64,000 nucleotides of DNA from Lachnospiraceae bacterium (lineage in GTDB: Bacteria; Bacillota; Clostridia; Lachnospirales; Lachnospiraceae), in contig JAFOEY010000018.1 in NCBI GenBank assembly GCA_017387565.1, positions 43,374 through 107,373 on the forward strand. The letters run 5' to 3'. The notes under the pieces are model-generated. The model saw nothing but the letters and a program-made list of their open reading frames with translations. It was not told the origin of the DNA and made no database searches. The position numbers and the translations under genes were made by a program. Positions 1 to 8,681 of this stretch are shown in pieces. The stretch's first letter is position 1. Each line of letters starts with the position of its first letter.

Positions 1-948
1 AAAAAACCTATTATACTTATCAGTTTTCATCTCTTCAACATCGGCAGAAAAATCCACATTAAAAGGTGGATTACTAACGATAAAATCAAATCCCTTTAAT
101 CTATCACCATCTAAATGTGCTGGGCTTGTCATAGTATTACCTTCTACAACATTTGCCAACGAATGTGCTAAATTGTTTAATATCAAATTTATACGCAAAA
201 ATTGTGTAGACTTCTGTGCACGGTCTTGGCTATACAAAGTGCAATTTTTTACGCCAATTACATTCGCCATTGAAAGAAGCAGTGTTCCCGAACCGGCCGC
301 AGGGTCATAAATAGTCACTTTATCTACCGGTGTATCGTTATACAATATAGATGCCATTATTGAACCTGCAAATGCCGGTGTAAAGTATTCAGCATATTTC
401 CCTGAATCCTTATTAAAATCCTTAATTAAATACTCAAATATTGTAGAAAAATAATCCCAACCTTTTGCATATATATCCTCGAACTTATACTTGCACAAAA
501 TGTTAATTGCCCTTTTTGCTAATTCATTTTCTTTATCTTCATCTCGCAAATAAACCGCTAGTGGCTCCATCAAAGGTTTCTTCTGTCCTGTCGAAGTTTC
601 AATAGAATAAACATCCTTGTTTAATTCACTAACTGTTTCCAGTGCCTTGTCGAACAACTTATGAAACTTAGGGTCATTCTGCTTTTGAAATAAATTTGTT
701 AACAAGTGATCTTCTTTAATCCTTGCAGTACCAGAATCAGCATAATCAACGAAATCTTCAAAACTTTCGCTCTTATCTTCCCTTTGTTCAAATTCATATA
801 GTAACTTATCATTTAAAAATTTATATGTAAAAAGTTCAGATATGATTTTATATTCATCGCCGGTATTTGCCAACCCTAAATCTGCTGTCATCGCTTTCAG
901 GTCATCAATCATTCTTTTTACACTATCTAGGTATTCTTCATATCCCAT
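1..948 (-). CDS. hsdM: Type I restriction-modification DNA methyltransferase subunit (HsdM), partial
   Basis: The reading frame is open from an ATG at 948 to the window edge, giving the first 316 residues; the C-terminus lies outside. HsdM transfers a methyl group from SAM to adenine in the site chosen by HsdS and is part of the HsdRMS complex. Visible signatures are an N-terminal helical HsdM_N-like region, the SAM-binding motif DPAAGSG at residues 215-221 and the catalytic NPPF at 293-296, in the order expected for gamma-type N6-adenine methylases. A GGAGA ribosome site sits seven bases before the ATG. It follows hsdR with a 20-bp gap, so the two are co-transcribed. The hsdS specificity gene is not visible and should lie further left. 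Confidence 0.95.
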   Translation of the reverse strand, partial: MGYEEYLDSVKRMIDDLKAMTADLGLANTGDEYKIISELFTYKFLNDKLLYEFEQREDKSESFEDFVDYADSGTARIKEDHLLTNLFQKQNDPKFHKLFDKALETVSELNKDVYSIETSTGQKKPLMEPLAVYLRDEDKENELAKRAINILCKYKFEDIYAKGWDYFSTIFEYLIKDFNKDSGKYAEYFTPAFAGSIMASILYNDTPVDKVTIYDPAAGSGTLLLSMANVIGVKNCTLYSQDRAQKSTQFLRINLILNNLAHSLANVVEGNTMTSPAHLDGDRLKGFDFIVSNPPFNVDFSADVEEMKTDKYNRFF

Positions 949-968
949 AGCAATATCTCCATTTCTTT

Positions 969-3900
969 CTATTGTGCAAACTTATCATCTATAAATATGT
1001 AGATGATATTTTCTACTTGACGCTTTGACACATCTGTAAATCCTTGTGAACGCAGTGCATCTCTTACCGGTCTAAGTAATTCACGCATAACTACATTCTT
1101 TGAAGGTGTTGCCATATGTCCTAACAAATCATCAATAGATTTAATTATCTCCACCATCAATTTATATGTAGTCATATCGTTAAGATTATCCGAATAATTT
1201 TCCCTTATACGCTTATGGATACGCATATATTCCTCATACCCACGGTAACGATTCACAAGACTATTATTATTCTGATTCAGCACTTCAATTTCTAATGTCA
1301 AATCCTTTATCTGAACCATAAAAGACTGAACCTTTTCTGTGGTATCTGCTTCCTGCTTAAAGGTTTTTAGCATCTGCTTATAACGGTTATATATCTCTTG
1401 ATAAACAGGGTCTTGCTTATCAATATTCTTTGACTTGGCATTATTAAACTTCGCCAGAAGTTCCATTATGTCATTTTCTGTCGTAAACTCTAAGTCAATC
1501 TCACCATTACGAATAAAATCTACAATCAAATCCGTAAAATCAACTTCTTCCACATCTTCACAATCTTCATCTAATAAACGCTGTTGTACTAAGACTTGGA
1601 TTCTGTGTGAAGTTTCGTGCTGTGCCTTAACAATCCGGTCAATCGGAATATTACTTACATCCTCGTGCGACATACGAAGTTCATTATAACATTCCCTATA
1701 TTCCGTTAAAGCGTGGTCTATTTCTCTTACCGTCTTTTCATTTAATGGTTCTATCTGCTTTCTAAATGCTTCCAGATTATTTTCAATGTTACCCATATAA
1801 ATAAACAGCGAATTTTCCAACTCTACTATTTTTCTACGGACTTCCGCAACATCTACAAACATATCTTCCACATCTGCTCGACCATCTTCATCTTCTATAT
1901 CATTACGAAGTTCTTCCAAATACCTTTTATTGGTTTCTTCATACTCTTCTGTAATATCCACAAAGTCTACAACATATCCATAACGCATGGATTTATATGG
2001 TCTATTCACACGTGCCAATGTTTGAAGCAAATTATGTTCTCTGATTGTACGAAGCAGATATAATCGTTTCAATCTTGGTGCATCGAATCCGGTCAACAGC
2101 ATATTGAATACTATTACACCTTTGTATTTAATTTCTATCTCACCGGTTTCAGTATTTCGCTTACCACGGAATAATTCCTGCTTTGCTTTATTATCTTCTT
2201 CGTCATACAAAACTAACGCAGTGGAAATATCGGTGTTATCCTCAAACCACGATTGTATCATTCTTGCCTGTTCTGACGATGATGCTACCACCATAAAACC
2301 CATACTTTCATCGTTCTGCACTTCTTCAAAATTAGCAAAATCATCTACAATATACTGACATAACTGCTCAACATATTTTTCTGACTTCGTTACATCTTCC
2401 CATTTTTTTGCCGGAATCTGTTTACCGTCAGGAATACCCAACATTCCTCGCAAATCATTTCTAAATTGCGTATCTATGTTTTCCTTTTTTATCTTTAAAG
2501 TATATCCATCTGCAATCGACTTATTGTAATAATATTTATGGATATATTTGCAGAACAAATCCGTGGTTTTGAAATCACGTTTAGGTTTATTATGTTTCTT
2601 GCCATTTTCATCCTGCACAGTTTCCAATATTGGTGTACCAGTTAAACCAATAAATATACCGTTAGGGTCTGAACCAAGAAGATTTCCTAAAAATGTTCCC
2701 TTTGGCTTATATCCTCTATGCACTTCATCCATAAAGTAAATACGCTGAATAACCGTATCACCATCTGGAATTGCAGTAGAATCCTCAGAAAACTTTTGAA
2801 TATTCACTACATTCATTGTTTCTGTATATTTTCCTTTTTGTGAACTACCATCCATAACAACCGGCGATTGCATATTGTTCACAAAGTCCTCTTTTGAGTT
2901 AATAGATGCTATTGTCATTCCTCTTGCTGAAAATTCCGCAGAAGCCTGTGTAAGCAAATCCAATCTATCTACCACAAAATAAAACTTTGTAATAACATCC
3001 TTTCCCTGAAAATAATCTCTTAGCATATTCGTAGCAAAATATGAATATGCTGTCTTTCCAGAACCTTGTGTATGCCATAATACAGAACGCTTAACTCCAC
3101 TCTTTACATCTTTCAGCATTTCTTGTAACGCAAAATACTGTGGATAGCGGATAATGTGTTTATGAAATCCATCCACCGGACTGTCAACATATACCAATCC
3201 ATATCTGATAAAGAATATCAGCCTTTCCTTGCTGAATACAGATGTCAGAAAACGATTAGCATAGGTATCAATCTTCATGTTTTCCAAAAATTCCGCATCA
3301 TTCTTAATAGACATGGCATTATTATCCGATAGCACCATATCTATGTCTGCATCTGAAATATATTCACTTACCGGTATTTCCTGTTCTTCTCTAAAATGAT
3401 TATATTTAGTACTTTTTGCACCATTTGGTGTTGTATAATAACTACCCAATTTCTTGGTCTTTGAATCATCATCGTAATCTTGATTATTAGTAAAACCAAG
3501 CACTTGCAACTGATTGAAGAAATGTACCAATTCTTCCCTATTCAGACGTTCTTCTCGCATTCTCTTGAACTCTGCCTGAATACCATTCTGATTATTTGGT
3601 TTCTTCACTTCAACAAAGGCTAACGGAATACCATTAACTAATATAGTAATATCTGGACGGAACTTAACATCACGTTCCCCTTTGAACGTTAATTCACTAA
3701 CAACACGAAAATCATTCTTTTCCGGTTCTTCTAAGTTTATCAGTCGCATTTCACTATATGCACGAAGTCTATTAAAAAAGCCCTGTCCTTTATCCTTCTG
3801 GTTATCTGTCAGAATTTCAATCTCTTTAATAGTTGCATCCAACTGTTCATCTGAATAATCCTTACCATTGATTTCTCGAATAGATGCTTTAAACACATCA

Positions 3901-4019
3901 ACAAAAATATTATTGTGTTGCTGTATATTCTGATTCTTCTTTGTCTGATAAGTAAAACCCAATCTACGAAAATGAAGCAATCCCGGTAATTTCACCCTGC
4001 TATCTTCATTAAATGCCAT
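969..4019 (-). CDS. hsdR: Type I restriction endonuclease subunit R (HsdR)
   Basis: This 1016-residue protein has normal HsdR length. It is the motor and nuclease subunit that translocates DNA using ATP and cuts unmodified DNA at a distance. The N-terminal third carries the HSDR_N nuclease-like region (a D then V-E-V-K-K arrangement around residues 120-140, matching the PD-(D/E)xK core). Then comes a superfamily 2 helicase with Walker A in WHTQGSGKT (about residue 315), a DEVH box in place of DEAH (about 430) and the downstream motifs GLTGTP and QTLARVNRP. The C-terminal part is helical and probably contacts HsdM. It ends 20 bp before hsdM and starts 54 bp after the recombinase-like gene, all on one strand. 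No frameshift is seen, so the enzyme appears intact. Confidence 0.96.
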   Translation of the reverse strand: MAFNEDSRVKLPGLLHFRRLGFTYQTKKNQNIQQHNNIFVDVFKASIREINGKDYSDEQLDATIKEIEILTDNQKDKGQGFFNRLRAYSEMRLINLEEPEKNDFRVVSELTFKGERDVKFRPDITILVNGIPLAFVEVKKPNNQNGIQAEFKRMREERLNREELVHFFNQLQVLGFTNNQDYDDDSKTKKLGSYYTTPNGAKSTKYNHFREEQEIPVSEYISDADIDMVLSDNNAMSIKNDAEFLENMKIDTYANRFLTSVFSKERLIFFIRYGLVYVDSPVDGFHKHIIRYPQYFALQEMLKDVKSGVKRSVLWHTQGSGKTAYSYFATNMLRDYFQGKDVITKFYFVVDRLDLLTQASAEFSARGMTIASINSKEDFVNNMQSPVVMDGSSQKGKYTETMNVVNIQKFSEDSTAIPDGDTVIQRIYFMDEVHRGYKPKGTFLGNLLGSDPNGIFIGLTGTPILETVQDENGKKHNKPKRDFKTTDLFCKYIHKYYYNKSIADGYTLKIKKENIDTQFRNDLRGMLGIPDGKQIPAKKWEDVTKSEKYVEQLCQYIVDDFANFEEVQNDESMGFMVVASSSEQARMIQSWFEDNTDISTALVLYDEEDNKAKQELFRGKRNTETGEIEIKYKGVIVFNMLLTGFDAPRLKRLYLLRTIREHNLLQTLARVNRPYKSMRYGYVVDFVDITEEYEETNKRYLEELRNDIEDEDGRADVEDMFVDVAEVRRKIVELENSLFIYMGNIENNLEAFRKQIEPLNEKTVREIDHALTEYRECYNELRMSHEDVSNIPIDRIVKAQHETSHRIQVLVQQRLLDEDCEDVEEVDFTDLIVDFIRNGEIDLEFTTENDIMELLAKFNNAKSKNIDKQDPVYQEIYNRYKQMLKTFKQEADTTEKVQSFMVQIKDLTLEIEVLNQNNNSLVNRYRGYEEYMRIHKRIRENYSDNLNDMTTYKLMVEIIKSIDDLLGHMATPSKNVVMRELLRPVRDALRSQGFTDVSKRQVENIIYIFIDDKFAQ

Positions 4020-4073
4020 AGTCCTTCCTCCTTTGATTCAACTATACATTATGTATTGTCCTATAAACCTCTC

Positions 4074-4958
4074 TTAGTCATTCCGCACTTTCAGTTCTTC
4101 TTGGCAATATTCAAAAAGTGCCTGTGACAATGCCTTACGCCCTGTCTTTAATTTGTATCGTTTATAGTCAATATCTGTCATTCTTGGAATCCCTAACTGC
4201 TCACACGCCAGTAGAAGTTCAACACCCTGCACATCTACCAGATGCACTAATTCATCAAACATTTCGTGGCGTTTACCGTGACGTTTAGGCTTCCTGCTGA
4301 TACCATATAATTCTTCCTGTTCCAGTTGTGCAAAGCCATAATTAAACAACGGATGGTTATTTAATTCGTATTCCTTCGCCCACTTATAAAACACCGTCTT
4401 AGATACGCCACCGGCTTCTTCAAATGCAGTATCTTCCTTTGTGAAGAAGTTTTCATATCGCCAATAAGCATCAACAAATTCCTGTGTCATCGGTGCAGAA
4501 AACTTTCCACGATTATCTTTTATAGGTACAGACTGCAACTCTTCATATAACATCATTAGTTCCTGTGTGCTATGTACACTATATCCCCCAAAGTCACAAG
4601 TGCTATATTTGTTCAATCCTGTTTCTTCATTGGTCTTATCCGGTATCAATAGATTTATTCGTCTGTCTATAACAGTCTTATAAAACTCCGCAACTTCTGT
4701 ACTATTCTTTCCTGTGGCGTTCAAGTCCACAAGCACCAAAATATCATCTTCTTCCATAGTGTTTAGTAGTTCTTCCAACTTCCTACGTTTTGGATTATTG
4801 CCATTCAACACATCTACAATCAGATTTTCCGTATCAAAGAACATCTCTTGGAACTGTGTCTGCAAGGATTTATATGCCTTGGTGCTTTCTATCCTTGTTT
4901 CTATCTCTTTTTTAGTTTTTCCAGTGGTAATACATCCATATCCATACATTGTACTCAT
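4074..4958 (-). CDS. Serine-recombinase-like protein lacking catalytic residues, in the hsd operon
   Basis: A 294-residue protein whose first 130 residues follow the resolvase fold pattern: a YGY strand at the start, and a strand-turn-helix ending in a DDILVLVDLN segment near residue 95. The residues that make resolvases active are replaced. The usual Y-x-R-V-S reads Y-G-C-I-T, removing the arginine and the nucleophilic serine. The usual D-R-L-G-R reads N-A-T-G-K, removing both arginines. It therefore probably binds DNA or oligomerises without cutting. The second half (about 150-294) is basic with a short helix-turn-helix-like stretch near 185-200, and I do not recognise it. It is the first gene before hsdR on the same strand, facing the divergent integrase operon, so a regulatory role over the shared intergenic region is plausible. 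Confidence 0.8.
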   Translation of the reverse strand: MSTMYGYGCITTGKTKKEIETRIESTKAYKSLQTQFQEMFFDTENLIVDVLNGNNPKRRKLEELLNTMEEDDILVLVDLNATGKNSTEVAEFYKTVIDRRINLLIPDKTNEETGLNKYSTCDFGGYSVHSTQELMMLYEELQSVPIKDNRGKFSAPMTQEFVDAYWRYENFFTKEDTAFEEAGGVSKTVFYKWAKEYELNNHPLFNYGFAQLEQEELYGISRKPKRHGKRHEMFDELVHLVDVQGVELLLACEQLGIPRMTDIDYKRYKLKTGRKALSQALFEYCQEELKVRND

Positions 4959-5052
4959 ATATTTATCCTCTATCTAAAAAACTATAAGTTAATAATAATA
5001 TACTATATTCTCTAAGAAAAAGCAATATAGTTTTTTAATATTACTTCATCTC

Positions 5053-5081
5053 TTGACAAAGCAAATTACACCTGATATGAT
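5053..5081 (+). promoter_or_regulatory. Sigma-A promoter P1 for the integrase operon
   Basis: TTGACA at 5053-5058, a 17-bp spacer, then TATGAT at 5076-5081 preceded by TG one base before (extended -10). Transcription would start near 5088, right at the second ATATAG repeat at 5093, so a protein bound there would block it. Confidence 0.75.
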
Positions 5082-5119
5082 GGTAGAAAAGAATATAGTA
5101 TTTTTTTATTACTTTTCTC

Positions 5120-5148
5120 TTGACAAAGAAAAAAACATCTGATATTAT
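5120..5148 (+). promoter_or_regulatory. Sigma-A promoter P2, duplicate of P1
   Basis: TTGACA at 5120-5125, a 17-bp spacer and TATTAT at 5143-5148, again with TG one base before. It is the tandem duplicate of P1 and its start would fall next to the third repeat at 5161. The third repeat unit has TTGAAA at 5188 but no matching -10. Confidence 0.75.
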
Positions 5149-5204
5149 AGGCTTACAACGATATAGTATTTTATTGTTACTCTCTCGTTGAAAGGAAATT
5201 GAAA

Positions 5205-5252
5205 ATGTTTGATTCCGGTTGTGCTGCCTTATCAGAAGCACAGCCAGAATAG
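5205..5252 (+). CDS. Possible 15-residue leader peptide
   Basis: ATG at 5205 with GAAAGG nine bases upstream opens a 15-codon frame ending in TAG at 5250-5252. It lies on the transcript from P1/P2 and before a small hairpin at 5280-5296, the geometry of an attenuator. There is no run of one amino acid that would indicate what it senses, and it may not be translated. Confidence 0.3.
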   Translation: MFDSGCAALSEAQPE

Positions 5253-5279
5253 AACTAAACCATTTCCATCATTAAATCA

Positions 5280-5302
5280 CAACACCTAGCGTGTTGCTTA
5301 TT
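5280..5302 (+). terminator. Weak hairpin followed by T-rich stretch, possible attenuator
   Basis: CAACAC (5280-5285), loop CTAGC, GTGTTG (5291-5296), followed by CTTATTTT. The six-pair stem is short, so it is at best a weak terminator between the small leader ORF and the gene at 5410. Confidence 0.35.
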
Positions 5303-5409
5303 TTAAAACTTAATATAGTATTTTATTGTTACTCTTTTAAGGATAAAAATTGATAACCGTATATTTCCAGTGCCTACGGGCAAAAATAACCAAAGAAAGG
5401 AGATTGCCT

Positions 5410-5631
5410 ATGAAGATAGTTCAAAACGATGCTGAAAAACGTTGCGAAATCTGGATTTTCAACTCAGAAAAAGCAACTTACAAACAAGATGACAATTACA
5501 TTACTGCTGTTGCAAATGCAACCGCCAAGAAGTATTTGGTATGTACCTTTATTTCCGGTGAAGAAGAATTGCTTCCCTTGATGCACCAGATACTTGATGC
5601 ACACAACTACACATTACCAAAAGCAAGTTAG
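5410..5631 (+). CDS. Small hypothetical protein upstream of the integrase
   Basis: A 73-residue acidic protein. I chose ATG 5410 rather than an in-frame ATG at 5350 because GAAAGGAG sits eight bases before it and nothing comparable precedes 5350. The sequence has an alternating pattern compatible with a small alpha/beta domain (a strand around EIWIFN, a second around YLVCTFI, a helix near LMHQILD) and no catalytic motif I recognise. It is 66 bp upstream of the recombinase gene on the same transcript, the usual position of excisionase or recombination directionality factors. It does not look like a typical helix-turn-helix Xis, so that role is only a guess from location. Confidence 0.75.
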   Translation: MKIVQNDAEKRCEIWIFNSEKATYKQDDNYITAVANATAKKYLVCTFISGEEELLPLMHQILDAHNYTLPKAS

Positions 5632-5697
5632 TAATGCAGGGTTATCCCCTGCACTACATACCATATATCAAAACAAAAGCAAAGGAGAATCATAATT

Positions 5698-7446
5698 ATG
5701 TTAAATTTCAAAGACTTAAAACTTACCGATGTAAGACCTTGCAGTTACGCAAGAATTTCCGTAGATACCGATGAAGCAAGGGATGAAAATGCTTCTATCG
5801 AAAACCAGAAACTTATCAATAGCAACTTCATAAAGAAGAATTTTCCTAATTCTAAATTTGATATGGAAAAGGACACCTTCACCGATAGGGATAGAAGCGG
5901 TTGGACATTCAGCCAACGTACCGGCTATCAGCAGATGAAAGCCCTTTGTCTTGCAGGCGTTTATAACGTGATTGTCGTAAAAGACTTAACACGTTTTGGA
6001 CGAAGAACCTCGCAGGGTGCTAGTGAACTTGAAGAACTGCTACGTGCAGGTATTCATATTGTAATGTCATCTGACAATAGCGAAATCGAAGAACTTGACC
6101 TTATCACTGTTGTTAAGTTAGCACTTGCTGAAAACGCTGTAACCGAAGCAAGCAAAAAGGTTCGCAGGGTTATCAAAGAAAAGCAGGAAGCCGGCACGTG
6201 GGTGACGAATGCCCCCTATGGGTATTACTTATCCGGCTACAAGAACCAGACCCTTAACATTGACGAAGAAGGTAAAAAGGCGGTTCAAAAGATTTTTGAG
6301 ATGTACGCCAACGGTTATGGCTATAAAGCCATAGCACACTATTTGACTGAACATAACTATCCTACCGGACGTGCATTGATGTTAAAACATATGATTGAAC
6401 GTGAGGCTGATACAGAAAAGTTTCTAAAAACCCCTATCAATCCAGTTTGGAGTGTCGTGTCAGTCCAGAAGATTGTCACCAACGATTTCTATATTGGTAC
6501 ATTTACAACCGGTGTATGGTCACGTGAAGAAATCCACGGTACTGAAAAGCGTACCGACCCATCTACTCATCACAAGTTCCCAGACCATCACGAAGCGATG
6601 ATTAGCAAGGAACTGTTTGAAAAGGTGCAAAAACTTAATAAAAAGGCTTCCAAAGGGCAGGCCGCTAAAACACAGAAGAAGTACAAGAACACCTACACCG
6701 GATTCTTATTCTGTGCAGATTGCGGACAACCACTTTTCGGTACATCCAATGGTAAGAAATTCATGGGTTACATTTGCAGTAACTATATGAAGAACGGAAT
6801 CAAAGGCAGTAATGCTGAACGATTACAGAAAAAGTGGATGAAGCAGGAAAACGACAATATCCACGTTCTTAATGCAAAAGAACGCAAGGTTGACTATTCC
6901 CACGAATTACTTGGTTGTAACGGTTCGCATCGTATTCACGAACACGAACTTAACGCAGTCATCAAATCCTATTTGACCGTCGCACGTGACCGTCTGGCAT
7001 CTGCACTTGGTAATCTTGACCTTGCAAAATCGCAGGAACGCATTTACAAAAACAACTTGGAAATCGCAGACCTACAAAAGCAAATCGCAGAACACCAAGA
7101 AGCCCTTAAACTCACTACCAGACAGCGTTTGCAACAGATTCTTCAAAAACCGGATATGGAAGATTCCATTAACCAGACTTTTGATGAAATCGAATCTGAA
7201 TACTACCAAAAAATTGCTACTTGCAAAGCAAGAATCAAAGCCCTTTCTGATGAAGCAGAAACCAGAAAGGAATTAAAAAGCAATCTCTCCAGTGTAATTG
7301 CCACCTTTAATCGTCTGATTGATAAAGACGAATTTACCAAAGAAGATTTGGCTAAAATCGTAGAACGTATCGAAGTCGGCAAACACAAAGAACTGGAAGT
7401 TACCCTTTGTGCAAACATTGATATGATGTTTGACCTTACAAATTAA
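5698..7446 (+). CDS. Large serine recombinase (site-specific integrase)
   Basis: This 582-residue protein is the integrase of the element. Large serine recombinases join attP and attB through a covalent phosphoserine intermediate. The catalytic domain (about 15-165) has YARIS with nucleophile Ser21 and KDLTRFGRR (95-103) with the active arginines. A Recombinase domain follows (about 190-300), then a zinc ribbon with CADC at 339-342 and later cysteines at about 363 and 408. A long coiled coil (about 430-540), important for synapsis and directionality, closes the protein. AAAGGAG lies about 10 bases before the ATG. It resembles the TndX/TnpX-type integrases of Firmicute transposons. All key residues are present, so the element may still be able to move. 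Confidence 0.95.
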   Translation: MLNFKDLKLTDVRPCSYARISVDTDEARDENASIENQKLINSNFIKKNFPNSKFDMEKDTFTDRDRSGWTFSQRTGYQQMKALCLAGVYNVIVVKDLTRFGRRTSQGASELEELLRAGIHIVMSSDNSEIEELDLITVVKLALAENAVTEASKKVRRVIKEKQEAGTWVTNAPYGYYLSGYKNQTLNIDEEGKKAVQKIFEMYANGYGYKAIAHYLTEHNYPTGRALMLKHMIEREADTEKFLKTPINPVWSVVSVQKIVTNDFYIGTFTTGVWSREEIHGTEKRTDPSTHHKFPDHHEAMISKELFEKVQKLNKKASKGQAAKTQKKYKNTYTGFLFCADCGQPLFGTSNGKKFMGYICSNYMKNGIKGSNAERLQKKWMKQENDNIHVLNAKERKVDYSHELLGCNGSHRIHEHELNAVIKSYLTVARDRLASALGNLDLAKSQERIYKNNLEIADLQKQIAEHQEALKLTTRQRLQQILQKPDMEDSINQTFDEIESEYYQKIATCKARIKALSDEAETRKELKSNLSSVIATFNRLIDKDEFTKEDLAKIVERIEVGKHKELEVTLCANIDMMFDLTN

Positions 7447-7452
7447 GACACC

Positions 7453-7524
7453 CCAAGGGCTACCAAGCCCTTGGATAACAATACTAACGTGTTGGACGTA
7501 CTCCAACAGAAAGCGAGGTTAATA
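7453..7524 (+). promoter_or_regulatory. Double-hairpin leader, copy 1
   Basis: Stem 1 is CCAAGGGCT (7453-7461), loop ACCA, AGCCCTTGG (7466-7474). Stem 2 is TGTTGGA (7490-7496), loop CGTAC, TCCAACA (7502-7508). A purine-rich GCGAGG follows, then the ATG at 7525. Essentially the same 72 bases occur at 10307 and, with small changes, at 9581, each time directly before a different start codon. Stem 1 begins just after the integrase stop codon and may also act as a terminator or processing site, although no T-run follows. Confidence 0.8.
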
Positions 7525-7911
7525 ATGACTACTGGAAAATATTACACAACTTTACACAAGAACTTAAAAGGCGTATCTGAAAATTTTAAGAACGATGGCA
7601 TCTATGATGTTTGTATCGTTAAGATGCCGGAAACCTTTGCATATCTATTCTGTGGATTTGACAGCAACTATTTATTCGAATTTCTCTGTGATGACAGCAC
7701 GGACGAATCACTTTTTACAGAGTTCACAGACGAACAGGTTGATGCACTATATCACATCGCAGATATTTATAAATTAACTGGCTCAGATGAAGAAGAAGCC
7801 ACCACCAAGGCTACTACATATCTCGACAAAAAACTTCTAGCATTGGCAAAAAAGGCTATCCATTCCTTCGGAAACGATAAGCGTGCTGCCCTTTCAGGTA
7901 TGCACTGCTAA
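7525..7911 (+). CDS. Hypothetical cargo protein 1 after leader copy 1
   Basis: A 128-residue acidic protein. I start it at ATG 7525 behind GCGAGG. The frame also runs upstream through the repeated leader to a TTG at 7471, but the third leader copy carries an insertion that breaks that frame, so the leader is probably untranslated here. The sequence has no signal peptide or membrane segment. I see a hydrophobic strand pair (YDVCIVKM, YLFCGFD), a helix with a D/E-rich stretch and an Ala/Lys-rich C-terminal helix. Family unknown. It is the first cargo gene after the integrase. Confidence 0.75.
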   Translation: MTTGKYYTTLHKNLKGVSENFKNDGIYDVCIVKMPETFAYLFCGFDSNYLFEFLCDDSTDESLFTEFTDEQVDALYHIADIYKLTGSDEEEATTKATTYLDKKLLALAKKAIHSFGNDKRAALSGMHC

Positions 7912-7924
7912 TATAACCGGAACT

Positions 7925-7946
7925 GCCAAGGGTGTATGCCCTTGGC
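7925..7946 (+). terminator. Isolated stem resembling leader stem 1
   Basis: GCCAAGGG, loop TGTAT, then the nine-base GCCCTTGGC, located between two cargo genes. It repeats the first stem of the double-hairpin leaders but lacks stem 2. No T-tract follows, so it may be an RNA processing or stability hairpin, not a true terminator. Confidence 0.5.
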
Positions 7947-7994
7947 TGATCCTAAACAACTATAAATAATACCAATGAAAGGCAGGAATAACTT

Positions 7995-8324
7995 ATGTAT
8001 TTTAAAAACAAAGAAACAAGAACACAATTTTTTAATCTAAAAAACGAAATTGAACACAACACCATATGCTCTGCATATCTTTACATCGGCAAAATAGAAG
8101 AAGAAGTACACATTGCATTCCTCGGAAGCGACGGATATATCCTTGCATCTGTATTCAATGACAAACCAACTAGTCTTCGTTCCATAAAGGCAGAAGAATT
8201 ACTGCAAATTGTAATCAAATGGACAGAACCTTATTCGAATATTTATGACTGTCCAATGGTCGTAATTAAGGATATTGATGATATTAAAACTCTATATAAA
8301 TTATTAGTCAAAGATGCGTTTTAA
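7995..8324 (+). CDS. Hypothetical cargo protein 2 (paralogue A of a tandem trio)
   Basis: A 109-residue protein with GAAAGGCAGG before the ATG. The pattern is helix, beta hairpin, central strand, helix. It shares its layout with the next two genes: an N-terminal helix followed by an I-x-x-x-Y strand, a central V-I-K-W motif (TVVKW in the neighbour), an acidic turn and a C-terminal I-K-T-L-x-K-L-L-like helix. There is no signal peptide, membrane segment or cysteine pair. The function is not recognised; small soluble proteins of this kind in mobile elements are often anti-defence or immunity proteins, but nothing in the sequence shows that here. Confidence 0.75.
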   Translation: MYFKNKETRTQFFNLKNEIEHNTICSAYLYIGKIEEEVHIAFLGSDGYILASVFNDKPTSLRSIKAEELLQIVIKWTEPYSNIYDCPMVVIKDIDDIKTLYKLLVKDAF

Positions 8325-8345
8325 CAAAAGGAAGGCGGTACATAT

Positions 8346-8666
8346 ATGAAAAGCAATATTATAACTGATTCTAAAACATTATTTTCTAACCTCGAAAGTG
8401 ATATAGCAAACAACCATATTCGTTACATTCATTCATACCACGATAAAAAGGCAGACGTGTTCCACCATATTTTTTACGGAAATGAAGACACATTTACCAA
8501 GGTGATATATCACACAAAATCCGGCACTCTTTCCATCTGCAAAATTTCCAACCAAGAACGACTTAATACGGTTGTTAAATGGGCTCACGGAAGCGGTACA
8601 CTCGTTTGCTTTGATGAAAAGAAAGATATTCTTGCTATCTTTAATACTCTGAAAAAACTTATTTAG
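8346..8666 (+). CDS. Hypothetical cargo protein 3 (paralogue B)
   Basis: A 106-residue protein with GGAAGGCGG before its ATG and a 21-bp gap to the previous gene. The N-terminal D-I-A-N-N-H-I-R-Y-I-H-S-Y stretch closely matches A-I-S-E-H-H-I-D-F-I-Y-S-Y in the next gene, and its T-V-V-K-W motif matches I-V-I-K-W in the previous one. The three genes therefore arose by tandem duplication and then diverged strongly. It is rich in histidine (about nine residues). No known catalytic motif is seen. Confidence 0.75.
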   Translation: MKSNIITDSKTLFSNLESDIANNHIRYIHSYHDKKADVFHHIFYGNEDTFTKVIYHTKSGTLSICKISNQERLNTVVKWAHGSGTLVCFDEKKDILAIFNTLKKLI

Positions 8667-8681
8667 AAAGGCGGTGCTTAA

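Larger units (their letters stand above)
5001..5334 (+). repeat. Direct repeats (68-bp period) in the divergent control region
   Basis: The core AATATAGTATTTTATTGTTACT-like unit occurs with its ATATAG at 5025, 5093 and 5161, exactly 68 bp apart, and again at 5313. The first two repeats also include the promoter that follows each of them. An inverted 9-mer TACTATATT lies at 5001-5009, so the first copy forms an interrupted palindrome. The arrangement is typical of operator or recombinase-binding sites. Which protein binds is not known; the degenerate recombinase at 4074-4958 or the integrase are candidates. Confidence 0.75.

Noticed and set aside
5001-5340. CRISPR array suggested by the regular 68-bp spacing
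   Set aside because: The repeated units include promoters and there are only three or four; the spacers are not unique foreign-like sequences, and there are no cas genes.
5350-5412. In-frame extension of the 73-residue gene to ATG 5350
   Set aside because: No ribosome site precedes 5350, whereas GAAAGGAG precedes 5410; the added residues overlap regulatory DNA.
7471-7524. Leader repeat translated as an N-terminal peptide from the TTG at 7471 (and the TTG at 10325)
   Set aside because: Copy 2 at 9581 has an extra base that breaks this frame, and a good ribosome site lies directly before each ATG.
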